A DNA stretch of 64,000 nt from Scatophagus argus (lineage: Eukaryota > Chordata > Actinopteri > Scatophagidae), in NCBI RefSeq assembly GCF_020382885.2, contig NC_058501.1, positions 1,364,001 through 1,428,000 on the forward strand, given 5' to 3'. Positions 10,254 through 21,079 of this stretch are shown here, one piece after another (position 1 is the first letter of the stretch; each line of letters begins with the position of its first letter). The notes under the pieces are model-generated. The model saw only the letters and a program-made list of their open reading frames with translations. It ran no database searches and was not told the DNA's origin. A program made the translations under genes and the position numbers.

Positions 10254-12218
10254 GGAGTCATGTGTGCACTTCTGCACACACAGAGTATGATAAAGAAACC
10301 TTACATTCTAACACAAAAGGCTAAAATGTTCCTCAGTGTAATCTCTGTCAGCACTGGAGGACTTATGTGGAGTGTTTTATCAAACACAATGTTGCACAGT
10401 TTTGTATAGTTCATATACAAGTTCATATACTGTCTACCATGTCTTGTTTGAATATTAAGTATCATATCAGGAATGTATTACCTATCAGAATGTTGAAGGA
10501 AGTATTGATTGTTAGCATCTGGTAGAATGTTTGTCTTAAGTAAACTGTTTCACTGGATCTACACACCTGAGGATTTAATACAGTACCATCAGAACAAGTC
10601 CTGCTGGTGTCATGTCTCATTTTGTCCACCAGAGGGCGTGCTAAATGTTAGAGTCAGCAGGATTTCTTCAACAGAGAGTTGAAGTACTGTACTGTACTGT
10701 ACAGGAAGAAATATGAGCAGTACTACAGTAGAGACATACTGCTTACAGTTATACTCATATAAAGACACTACTGGGCACTTTACCATGATCCAAACCTATT
10801 TGCTTGATTTGGAGGTAAAATAACCTGAAATCTAAATATTACAAACAACAGTAAATATGTGGTGGAAAGAAGTGGCCTGTGATGCAATGAAACACAAGCA
10901 CAACTGCTGCTATTAACACTTTTTGTTCAAAAATATCAAAGAAATTACATATAAAAACATAATGGGATATTTCCTAGCAGTTGTTTTAAAGTCATTTGGT
11001 TGTGTTGTGAAACCTTTAAAGACCCTTCAGGGCTTGGTTTAGTTGCAGCCTTATGCTAATTTATTCATTCATCCATTTACCTCATCAACATTCACTACAT
11101 ACCACATAATTAAAAAACGAAATCTGACCCAGAATTGTAGAAATTCTTGTAAATGTTTCTGCCGGGGTTTAAGCACATACAGTGTAGATTGGGCTGGTGG
11201 ATGTGTTCCAGCATGGAACTGTTTGTAAGTACACCATTTTGAGTGATATGAACATTGACAGCATTATGTCCAAATTAGCCTATATGAGTTTTTTTTTTTT
11301 TGACATGGGTTATTTTCAGAAAGCTGACAGTCTGTTTTGGGAACTTCTCTGATCTTATTGTCTTTATGTGATTGGAGAGACCTGGAGTGGAGGCTCAAAC
11401 CCAATCTGTGGCTGTCCACGGGGATTGGAACGCAATGTTCACACTCTTCATATTTATTTTTTGACAGAAACTATTATGTACTTGCATGATTTTCACATTT
11501 ATTTGCTGGGTTATAAAATAATATCAGAGAGACAGTAAGCAAATTAATGATGATGACTTGCCCTCCTGTACTATTTCACTGGAAATTGAAAGTTTTGTCG
11601 GTTGTTAGTGGAATATATATTCTCTACTGCACCTCTTGTAGCATTTTAGGTGAACTAATCACTTGGATTTTTTGATTGCCAATGAAATCAGTCCTGAATT
11701 GCACTTGTAACCACTGAAGTGAAGCTTGAATTGATGTAATAAAAGACTACAATAATTGTAATCTGGACGCACTCTGCTGATTGGGACCCATCAGTAACTA
11801 AGGTAACTGTAAAGTGCTCTTAGCTGAAAAAAGTGTTCTAGTGTTGTATTTGTTCATGCATGTTCAAATGACAGATGGTACTGAAATGTTTGAATGAGAT
11901 ACTTAGCATCATGAGTGTGGACAGAAAACCTAATAAGGGAGTAATGAGAGTGTGGAGGGATATAATGAGGCTAACATTGGGGTTGTCTTGGTTACATGAT
12001 GTCTTGCGGTTGCGGAGGAGCACTGAGTAGTAGCACTGAGTCAACATCCCTGTAAAGTCATCAGATCCCGCAGCTTCTGCACCCCCACTGCCATGACTCA
12101 ATGTGATGTTCAGCTTTGTCTGAGCACCCTCACACTGGCCTTATATTAAAGATGAAGGGTCAGACAGTCACAAACCATAACATTTTGTGTGATCACTTAT
12201 GAAAAATTTACCCGGATG
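9892..12218. other. Gene-free stretch after stx12
   Basis: No gene was recognised. It holds a GT/GA microsatellite at about 10217-10253 and a CTCF-like motif CCACCAGAGGGCG at 10626-10638. There are AT-rich stretches without recognisable elements. The open frames are short and featureless. Confidence 0.5.
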
Positions 12219-12548
12219 GTGGCACGGTGGTGCAGTGGTTAGCACTGTTGCCTCATAGCAAGAGGGTTCTGGGTTCAAATCCCGGTCTGGGCCCTTCTAT
12301 GTAGAGTTTGCATGTTCTCCCGGGTTTTCTCCAGGTTCTCTGGCTTCCTCCCACAATACCAAAAACATGCACATTAGGTTAATTGGCTACTCTACATTGC
12401 CCCTAGGTGTGAGTGGTTGTCTGTCCTTGTGTGTCAGCCCTGCAATTGACTGGCGACCAGTTCAGGGTGTACCCCACCTCTCGCCCTTAGTCAGCTGGGA
12501 TAGGCTCCAGCCCCCCCGTGAGCAGAAAGCAGTATAGAAAATGGATGG
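12219..12548 (+). mobile_element. tRNA-headed SINE (family A), diverged
   Basis: The head 'tggcacggtggtgcagtggtt' and body match the family. The B-box is mutated (GGTTCAAATCC), several small deletions are present, and the tail is reduced to 'gaaaatggatgg'. No clear target duplication. It looks older than the copies at 3710 and 57387. Confidence 0.9.
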
Positions 12549-12724
12549 AACTGATGTGACATTTTAACCACACAATTAACTCCATGCAAATATTTTAGTC
12601 ACACTAGTGTCATGATGGCAATATCATCTGCTAAGTCCAACACTTTGGTCCAGACAGAAACTGTTAGATGCATTGAGGATCTTCATCAGGGTGGAAATAA
12701 GTCACCCAAATAAATCCCCAGAAT

Positions 12725-12890
12725 CTACTAACTAATCCAGAATGCTGCTGCACATGTACTGACAAAAACTCATATTAGAGATCATATTCCTCCTGTATTT
12801 CTGCACACTGGCTGCCTGGAAAATTAAGAACAGAGTTTAAAATTCTCTTCCAACCAATCGAGGGCAGATGGCTGCTCACCTAGAGCTGTG
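12725..12890 (+). pseudogene. L2-like LINE reverse transcriptase C-terminal fragment
   Basis: With frame changes the sequence reads as the common LINE C-terminal block of the type 'QNAA..VLT.T..RDHI.PV', followed by 'FKIL'. That block is widespread in fish L2-type elements. It is short, broken, and directly abuts a reversed family B piece. Confidence 0.55.
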
Positions 12891-12892
12891 GT

Positions 12893-12993
12893 CAAGTTTT
12901 TCTTTGTCACTGTCGCCAAGTGCTTGCTCATGGAGATTTTGTTGGGTCTCTCTCTATACCAAAAATTAAATGAAATAGTTTGGTCTAACAATG
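12893..12993 (-). repeat. Family B fragment, reversed
   Basis: The reverse complement contains 'gagcaagcacttggcgacagtg' and the 'cagagagacccaacaaaatc' type block of family B. Confidence 0.7.
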
Positions 12994-13864
12994 TGGCACG
13001 AGTGTCAAGGAAAGTGGCAGGCAGACAGATTCAGCAGACATCTTGACTTCCCAAAGGTGAAAATTTATTTGTGGTGCTCTCTATAACATGTGTAAGTCAA
13101 GCATAATTTACATTTATACAAAGAAAAATAATCTCAGAAAAATTAACTCTGAATTAACATTCACAGAAATTAAAGGCAAGCAATAATGGCAACACGGCCT
13201 CACCTTTCGTCCTTCAGCAGCAAGAGCTTTACTGCTTATATAGGGTGATCAATGTACACCTATACTGTCCAATACCATACTTAGTGCAGGTCAACCTACA
13301 CAGAATCCTCATAACTAGGAAACCTCATAGCATTATAAGACTCATTTCACTGCTCACCATGTGCTCACCATGCTACTCAGTGACTTTAAATAAATGGATT
13401 ATCCACACACATTGTAAGCAAGTTCTCAAATAAACCAAATTAAACATTGTCACCAAAGAGAAACCCTCTTCACTTAACACTATAAGTCCAGGAAACGCAA
13501 GGTGGGACCTCTTTTCAAATCAGTTCTCCCGCATGGTGGGTCTGCACAAAGGAACAATGGTTAGTATGAACCAGGAAACAATACTGAAACCTGCAACCAA
13601 ATGAAAGTAATCTTAAACTAATATATGTCTATGTGTTTGCTTTAACTTACACCTATGCTTTGATATAAGCTGTAACATAATGCTAACACAAACATAATGC
13701 TCACACGAACAAACGCAATTAAACAAACTGAAAAATATGGTGTAATGTGCGAGGTGACTGGGACAGGTGGTGAGTACGGAAAGGTTCTCACCCACTTCGT
13801 CACAGTTAAGCAGAATACCATCGTCACCATCGTAGTTTACAGTGTTAGCATTCAACATGTGCCA
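12994..13864. other. Gene-free stretch, possible retroviral flank
   Basis: No protein or repeat was firmly recognised. It directly precedes the retrovirus-related segment at 13865-14045 and may belong to the same remnant, but nothing in it proves that. Confidence 0.3.
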
Positions 13865-14045
13865 GTCAGGGAATCACTGAAGTGATTAGAATTCCTTGCA
13901 GGACCATGAATGCCCATACAAAACTCCATAGCAGTCAATCTAGTATTTTTCATTTCAGTCTTGACAAAAAAAGGTGCATTGACCAAGGAACCGACACATT
14001 GAAAATTCATAGAGCTATGGCATTAGCATAGCTAAAACTCAGTTG
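13865..14045 (+). repeat. Retroelement segment related to 23000-23165 (inverted)
   Basis: This block matches the reverse complement of about 23000-23165 over its whole length with scattered mismatches. Shared stretches include 'ctagtatttttcatttcagtc' and 'atagagctatggcattagcat'. At 23 kb the same sequence runs straight into a retroviral RNase H fragment, so this is likely a piece of the same endogenous retrovirus family in the opposite orientation. No open frame survives. Confidence 0.6.
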
Positions 14046-15064
14046 ATAACCCCTGTGACATTTCATAGACAATACAGTGTAAATAAACACTACTCCATCA
14101 CATAATGAAACGACCAGCATAAGCCAAGGCAAAAAAAAAAAAACGAGAATAATAATATGAAAATAAAAATTGTAATAAAAGTTGCAGGCAGTGTGGGTGT
14201 GCAGTGATTGCATCCTGCTTTTTACTCTGACTGATCAACACCTCGCTGAAGTTGCATGTCTGTTGAACGCAGCACAACGAAGTTGAGTGTCATGTCCTGT
14301 GTCCATTATGTGGTGCTCGAGAACACCTACTAAACAAACATTATTATCCAGTACATCAAGTGTGGACCACAGGATGAAAATTTAGTGTAAACCAAATGAC
14401 AACTGACACAAAGCATACCTCCTAATCGTCAGGCTGGGACTCTCATCATACAGGTAAAATCTTTGCAAATCCTGGTCATTATGGCATAAAATCCACAAGC
14501 TTCATATTTTAGCTTCATCAAGACTTAAGACCTTGTGACCGCTTACAGTATGAGGTGGATGTCGTTAACCTGCTAGGTCATTTGTAAGAATACAGCTGTG
14601 AGGATTATAATTGAATACTGGCATGCAGATTTAGGCTGGGTCTGATATGAGGTTTGGGAGGAGACTGGACGATGTAAGAAAGAACATGAAACGTTCAGTG
14701 TCTTCCATTGTTTGTGCATATGTGGTTGAGCGAGTGAGAAAAGCAAAAAAAAAAAAGTAACAAAGACTGGTGGCGAAGCAGAGAAAAAGCTAAGCAGTAA
14801 GTTGTCAGTCAAACGCATAGTAAGGTTACAGTGTGTCAGTTAATACATCTAATCGAGACAAAAAAAAGTCTTATCTGTTGTTTCTCAACCGCAGAAAAAG
14901 TGGAGCAGGGGTAGGCCTTGGGGTACTAGGAGGTTCTTTGATATAATGGTATCATACTAGATGGTGTGCAATATGGATGTTTACTGTATGGCAAGAATAA
15001 CTCATATGTAATACTTACTAACAACAGTTTGCATAACTTTAAGAACATTTTACATTGTAATTAA
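14046..15064. other. Gene-free stretch
   Basis: No gene, RNA or recognised element was seen. Sequence is AT-rich with several short homopolymer runs. Confidence 0.4.
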
Positions 15065-15290
15065 GTTCAGTTCAATTCAATTTATTTATGTAGCGCCAAA
15101 TCACAACAGAAGCTGTCTCATGACACTTTCCAATGGGCGCAGGTCTAGAACAAACTCTTCAATTTAATTTTACAGCGACCCAACATCCCCCCATCAGCAA
15201 GCACTGGTGATGAGGACAAAATTTCCTTTAGGCAGGCAGAAACCTCGGAGCAGACCCCAGCCATCTGCCTTGATCGGTTGGGTTGTGTGT
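15065..15290 (+). repeat. Family B repeat with GT/GA tail
   Basis: The head 'caatttatttatgtagcgcc', 'gagcaggtct'-like and 'aacctcggagcagacccc' blocks match family B. It runs into a GTGTGCGCGC/GT/GA simple tract at 15283-15330. Confidence 0.8.
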
Positions 15291-15469
15291 GTGCGCGCGT
15301 GTGTGTGTGTGTGTGTGAGAGAGAGAGAAAGAAAAAAAATCTTTTGCACATACAAAAAACTGCACACTTTGTGTATACTGTTTGCACTGTACACACAAAC
15401 CACATACACGTTCCCTTTTCATCTGATTCATCATAATTTAATTGCTGTTTTATTCAAATAATATCTGTA

Positions 15470-15597
15470 TATATGTTGCAAACCCCTGTCAATAATACTA
15501 TAAATTTTGTATAATTTTGTATCACTACTTGCAAACTGCATTTCATTGGCTTGTACCTGTACTCTGCATAATGACAATAAAGCTGAATCTAATGTAA
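15470..15597 (+). repeat. Probable non-LTR retroelement 3' end
   Basis: The block ends 'gcataatgacaataaagctgaatcta', close to the tail 'gaaatgacaataaagctccttgaatc' at 22370-22407. This form is usual for fish LINE/SINE 3' ends. Confidence 0.4.
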
Positions 15598-16611
15598 CAA
15601 AGAGGTCCATGTAACAGTCTTAGCCTTTTCTTCCTCTTTTCACCGTGCCTCTGGAGTAGAGAAAGGCTCTGTTCCCTGAAAGAACAGGCGTCTCTAGGGT
15701 AACCCAGACAAAAAGGTCAGATAGAAATCACCTGTCTGCTATTCTCTCATTATGCAGGGACGATAAAAGGAGGTTGAATCTGCTTTCCATATTTTCTTTT
15801 GTTGGGGTTGAACCCATCACCCATGTCTTCTTTCATTTCCTCTGTTAGAAAGACTTGAGCACACATCATCAGCATTGATCTGCCCCACTGATGGACAGAG
15901 TGAAATGACGATTTCCTCACCGTGCATGAGGAGAAGCAACAGACGCTACAGTGTAAATGGGCTTCTTTTCCTCTTCCTATCTGCAGATTTCATGCCTTTT
16001 GATGCACATTTGATGGGGTTGGTCAATTGAGAAAAGGTGAAAGATATTCCACTCCTATCAGATGGCAAACATCTTATTCCTGAACCATATGCCTTTTCTT
16101 TACATTATCAAAATGCTTTTAAAGACAGAATAATGGATAGTCCACCACCACTTTCCTGTCATCTGGCACATGCTGATTTCACCCTCATCTCATGTCTGCC
16201 CACACCCCGAGCCCACCTTAAGTCCCTCCTCAGCCACCATGTATTTCATGTGTTCTCTGTGCTGTAGCTCCCTTTGAGTTTGTTTCTCTAACAAGGTACA
16301 CCAAGCCTGTCAACATTTAATTTTTTTTGTAAATCACAGAAGACATTTTTTAAAGTGTTGTGTAAAGTCATGTCCACAAAAAATAAAGAGCAACTTTAAA
16401 ATACACATAACTTATTATTTGAAATAAAACAAGTATACATATATGAGAAAGTACATCTGACGACTCAAGATGATGATCATGTTTGATTTGTTTTTGAGGG
16501 GCATACATAGCTTAAAACCTGAAATTTTGCTCAGGGGAATCGGCAAAAGATTAGCTTATTTTACTGAACATCACATGCTGTAGTATTCAGTTCAGTTTAT
16601 TCATTTTTTAT
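15598..16611. other. Gene-free stretch
   Basis: No gene or clear element was recognised. The open frame at 16037-16267 has no features of a known family. Confidence 0.4.
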
Positions 16612-16930
16612 ATTGATTATACGTCAGGGTCAGGGTCGCGGGGGAACTGGAGCCTATCCCAGCTGACTATGGGCGAGAGGCGGGGTTCACCCTGGACTGA
16701 TCGCCAGTCAATCGCAGGGCCAACACACAAAGACATACAACCATTCATGCACACACTCACACCTATGGGCAATTTAGAGTAGCCAATTAACCTAATATGC
16801 ATGTTTTTGGTATTGTGGGAGGAAGCCGGAGTACCCGGAGAAAACCCACGCAGGCACAGGGAGAACACGCAAACTCCACATAGAAGGGCCCAAACCGGGA
16901 TTTGAACCTGGCGACCACTGCACCGCCCCA
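16612..16930 (-). mobile_element. tRNA-headed SINE (family A), head-deleted
   Basis: On the - strand the body and 'gggataggctccag' region match the family. The tRNA head has lost about 40 bp, including the stretch between the A and B boxes, and the ATGG tail is absent. Family B sequence abuts it directly on the right. Confidence 0.9.
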
Positions 16931-17210
16931 GTTCAGTTCAATTCAGTTCAACTGATATCGTGCCGAATCACAATAAAAGTTATCTCACGACACTTTCCAA
17001 TAAGAGAAGACCACACTAATTTAGTTTTTAGGACAGAGAGAACCAACAAGACTCCCATGAGCAAGCACTTGGCAACAGTGACAAGGAAAAACGTCCTTTT
17101 AGAAGGCAGAAACATCGGAGCAGAACAAGTTAGTGACATACATTAATGGGACAGGAATGTATGTGGAAGGAGAGTTAGAGGAGGAGAGAGAAGCTCAGTG
17201 CATCATGGTG
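16931..17210 (+). repeat. Family B repeat, internally deleted
   Basis: The left part has the standard head and 'gagcaagcacttggcaacagtg'. It then jumps to the 'acattaatgggacaggaatgta' and 'agaggaggagagagaagctcagtg' parts, which in the longer copy at 23236 lie about 650 bp further on (that copy also carries an inserted RTE piece). Confidence 0.75.
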
Positions 17211-17523
17211 TTAAGAAGAAAATCTCAGTACTGCAGTGGTGAACAAACGATGCTGGACCCGGAGGTCTTATGCTGAAAGATTTATTGAACTTGTGCTCAA
17301 GGAAAATCAGGAGTCATCAGTAAAGAGCGCTATGTGTGATGTCACCCAGTTCTGACCCGAGAGACCCCCACACTAGTCTTTTATACAACTTAGAGAACTT
17401 CTTGGCAAAACCCCAAAATAGATGACAAGGAAGGGACTGTGCATCTACTCCACAGGTGAAATAACCAAAACAGGACAGTGTTAAATAAATGAAAGTTAAA
17501 CAGAATCAAGATTTGTCCAGTAA

Positions 17524-18324
17524 GTGTCCAGTCACCTGCCATTGTCAAGACCTTGGTATCAGCTCACCCTCCAGCTGTCTCCGGGGGAGACGCCTGGGTG
17601 TCTGCTGCTGAGATTCAGTGCAAATGTGTATCGCAAACCCAGTGATCTTGGTTCTTCACATTATGGAGAAAATGGAGTTAAAATGGACATCTGTGCAGAC
17701 TGCAAAATGCAATACTCGCAGCTAAGAGACAACATCCAACGGCTAAAGCAAGATATCCGAGGCAAAGACAAGCTGATGGAGGAGCTCATCACAAGCTCTG
17801 AATCACACACCTGTCTCTGGTTGCCCCACCCCCCCACCACCACCAACGAGCCCAACAGCCCAGGAGCAGTTATCTAAAGAGAGGGTTTTAAATGCACTCC
17901 TATTTTACATGACCATTATGCCTCTTTTGAACACCGTGGTTTTATGATCCACTCTAAAGTGACTGTTTTTATAATCTATAGACCCCCTAAGCCTTATCCA
18001 AGAATTCGCCTTGCTGAGTTTCTATCACATTTTATATCAACATACAGAAATATTCTAATTTTAGGTAATTTTAATATCCACATATTCTGCCCTTCTCAGC
18101 CTCTTGTGTCTGATTTTATGGACCTTTCAGAACCCTTCAACCTTACCCAGGAAGTTCAGGACCCAACTCATTTGAAAGGTCACACTCTTGATCTGGTCAC
18201 TCCACGCCCATCGGTCGCCGGGTTTTTAACTCACCTTTAACTTAATTTTACTTTTGTCGTTCTATGCAATTTTGATCCAAATCTTATGACAGAGGAGTTG
18301 GTCACCTTTTTTAAATGCACCTGT

Positions 18325-18379
<55 letters not shown>

Positions 18380-19190
18380 GCAAAACCATCAGTCCTTGGT
18401 TGGACGAATCCGCCAAAGTTTTAAAAAGAGTGTAGAAGGATGGAATTTAAATGGAACAAAACAAGACTTCAAGTATTTTATCAGATATGACATGAAAAAA
18501 TGAAATCTTATCAAAAGGCAGTTAAAGAGGGCAGTGTCATTTTAAATAATCGTTTTTATTGTCCCATTTGAGGAGCTGTGCAATAAATTTCAGTCCCAAT
18601 TTAGCCAGAAAGTCACCAACACCAGAAATCCAATAAAACCATGTGATCGGATTTTTGATGTTATTATCACTAAATTTCTCAAAGAGGTTTTTAATGCTAT
18701 TGGTCTCATTATTTAACTTCTAAACAATTCCTTAGAAATTGGTATCGTTCCCTCTGATTTTAAACTTGCTATGGTGCAACCAACACAGATATACCTTCCC
18801 TTGAGACCCAGCGACCCAAGAAGCCTAGCGGCTGCCACCGACTGTCTCAGTGATGTAAACTGTTGGATGGCCCACAACTTTCTTCAACTCAACAATTCAA
18901 AAACAGAAATCATACTGTCTGTTTAGCCCCCCCACATCCTCAGAAATCAATCAGCCTTGGTCCTCTGTCCACCAGTCAATAACTCACTGCCAGAAAACTA
19001 GGTGTTATATTTGACTCAAATCTCAGCTTTGACCCCCAAATCAAAAAAAATGATCCAGTCCTGCTCCAACGGTGTATGACTTCCGACTGTGTATGATCTC
19101 AAGACTCCTGCCACGGTTTGACCTCGAAAAGTTGATTTATACCTTAATTTTCTCCAGGTTTGTCTGTTTTCACTCGACTGGTATGGAGAA
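17524..19190 (+). pseudogene. L2-like LINE remnant, truncated by Tc1
   Basis: About 17690-17810 reads as a short coiled-coil-like segment with 'CADC' at its start. About 17950-18230 gives an endonuclease block with 'IIYRPP', 'ILGNFNIH' and 'HTLDLV', as in APE-type LINE endonucleases. After a long A run, about 18390-19170 gives broken reverse-transcriptase C-terminal blocks such as 'NWCMAHNFLQLN'-type and 'LEKLIYTLIFSR'. Most of the reverse transcriptase is missing and many stops are present. The right end is cut by the Tc1 element at 19191. Domain order fits an L2-type element, but the clade is inference. Confidence 0.7.
18326..18376 (+). repeat. A51 homopolymer
   Basis: Fifty-one consecutive A lie inside the LINE remnant, between its endonuclease and reverse-transcriptase parts. 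It could be the tail of a lost insertion or an assembly artefact. Length is unreliable in most sequencing data. Confidence 0.85.
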
Positions 19191-21079
19191 CACTACCAGT
19201 CAAAAGTTTGGACACACCTTCTCGTTCAGTGTTTTTTCTTTATTTTTACTACTTTCTACATTGTAGATACATACTAAAAGGGTCAAATATATGAAGCAGA
19301 ATATATGGAATTATGTAGCAAAGAAAAAAATGTTAAATAACTCTAAATATTGTAATGAAGGTCCTCTTCATTACTAATTTTCCTAGCATTTCCTAGATTT
19401 GAGCCTGCAACGATAAGAGGAGACAAAACAAACTTAGTGGGGTTAATCAAACATGTGGTCTTAGTAGTGTTACCAATTCTGCAGTGATGCCTTGCATATA
19501 CGATATTGTGTGGCACATCACTCACCTGTTGTCTTCTTTCCAGGGTGTTCAGGCAAAAAAAAGTCCCTGGGAAAACCGAACACCATTTTAAGGTTCTGGG
19601 AGATACCATATTGTTAATAGGAAAGGGGGTGACAATGTATTGTATGTTTTCTTTCCAGGTTTCTGTCACATTATTGTATAGTAGAATATAAATTGAGAGC
19701 ATGCCGGCGGTGGGAGACAAATGTTAATTCTGTTTGTAAATTGTTGTAATGTTTGATGTTAGAGGAGGGGTATATTTCCCTATGTTTGGTAGTGGCTGAA
19801 GTCCTAATCAGTGGCAAAGTATAAAAGGCTGTCAGTATTTAGGAGGGCTGGTGGTCAGGGCCACATGTTGCACAGGGTCCATGGTGTTTGTTCATTGTTC
19901 TCCTGTTATATCTTCGTGTGGGTGAAATAAACACCTGGTTGGTCTGCACTTAACCTCTGCCTCAAGCCTCTTGTTTTTAAGTTCATCCACTACATGGTCA
20001 TCCTAACAAATATGCTTTATATTTTAGATTACTCAAAGTAGCCACCATTTGCTTTGTTGACAGCGCTGCAAACCCTTGGCTATCTCTTAATGAGCTCCAT
20101 GATATAGTCACCTGAAATGGTTTTCACTTAATTTTTGGAATATCTTGCCTTCTTAATAGGGTTTGGACCATCAGCTCTAAGTAAAGAGAAATGACAGTCC
20201 ATCATTATTTTAAGAACTGAAGGCCAGTCAGTCTGCAAAATTGCAAAAATTTTGAATATGTCCCCAAGTGCAGTCGCAAAAGCCATCAAACGCTATGATG
20301 AAACTGACTCACATGAGGACTGCCCCAGGAAAGGAAGACCAAGAGTCACCTCTGCAGCTGAGGATAAGTTCATCCGAGTCACCAGCCTCAGATATCGCAA
20401 GTTAACAGCACCTCAGATTAGAGCCCAGATAAATGCCACCCAGAGTTCTAGTATCACACACATCACTACATCAATTATTCAAAGGAGACTGTGCAAATCA
20501 GGCCTTTATGGTCAAATAGCTGCTAAGAAACCACTGCTAAGGAAATGCAACAAGCAAAAGAGGTTTGTTTGGACCAAGAAGCACAAGGAATGGACATTAG
20601 ACTAGTGGAAATCTGTGCTTTGGACTGGTGAGTCCAAATTTGAGATCTTTGGTTCCACCCACAGTGTCTTTGTGTGGCGCAGAAAAAGGGAACAGATGCT
20701 CTCTACATGCATGGTTCCCACCATGAAGCATGGAGGAGGAGGCGTGATGATGTGGGGGTGCTTTGCTGGTGACACTGTTGGGGTTTTAATCAAAATTGAA
20801 GGCACACCGAACCAACATGGCTACCACAGCATCCTGCAGCGACATGCCATCATTTATTTTTCAACAGCACAATGACCCCAAACACACCTCCCGGCTGTGT
20901 AAAGGCTATTTGACCAATACGGAAAGTGATGAAGTGCTGCGCCAGATGACCTGGCCTTCACAGTCACCTGACCTAAATCCAGTCGAGATGGTTTGGGATG
21001 AGATGGACCACAGAGTGAAGGCATGAAGCTCATCGCGAGAATGCCAAGACTGTGCAAAGCAGTAATCAAAGCAAAGGCC
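19191..21079 (+). pseudogene. Tc1-like transposon with dead transposase
   Basis: The left terminal repeat 'cactaccagtcaaaagtttg' is intact at 19191. Transposase sequence starts near 20186 and runs to about 21079. It includes an HTH region with 'SPSAVAKAIKRY' and 'GRPRVTS', then 'WTGESKFEIFG', and near 20870-21000 the 'QHNDPKHTS' and 'WPSQSPDLNPVE' motifs of the DD34E catalytic core. A stop at 20603 (TAG), a frameshift near 20800-20850 and small deletions break the frame, and the right terminal repeat is absent. A solo LTR (19351-20008) lies in the left non-coding part. It landed in an L2-like LINE. Confidence 0.9.
19351..20008 (+). mobile_element. Solo LTR of a retrotransposon or endogenous retrovirus
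   Basis: The 658-bp block starts TGTAATG and ends CTAACA (the TG...CA rule). It is flanked by the perfect 5-bp duplication AATAT at 19346-19350 and 20009-20013. It splits Tc1 sequence that is otherwise continuous. Inside are TATAAAAG at 19820-19827 and AATAAA at 19926-19931, spaced as in an LTR with U3, R and U5. There is no internal coding region, so this is the product of LTR-LTR recombination. The 5-bp duplication fits Gypsy-like or retroviral integrases; the orientation + follows from the TATA and AATAAA order. Confidence 0.85.

Noticed and set aside
19343-19720. 125-codon open frame on the - strand
   Set aside because: It lies inside the solo LTR and has no retroviral motif; LTRs of this type do not encode protein antisense in this way as far as I know.
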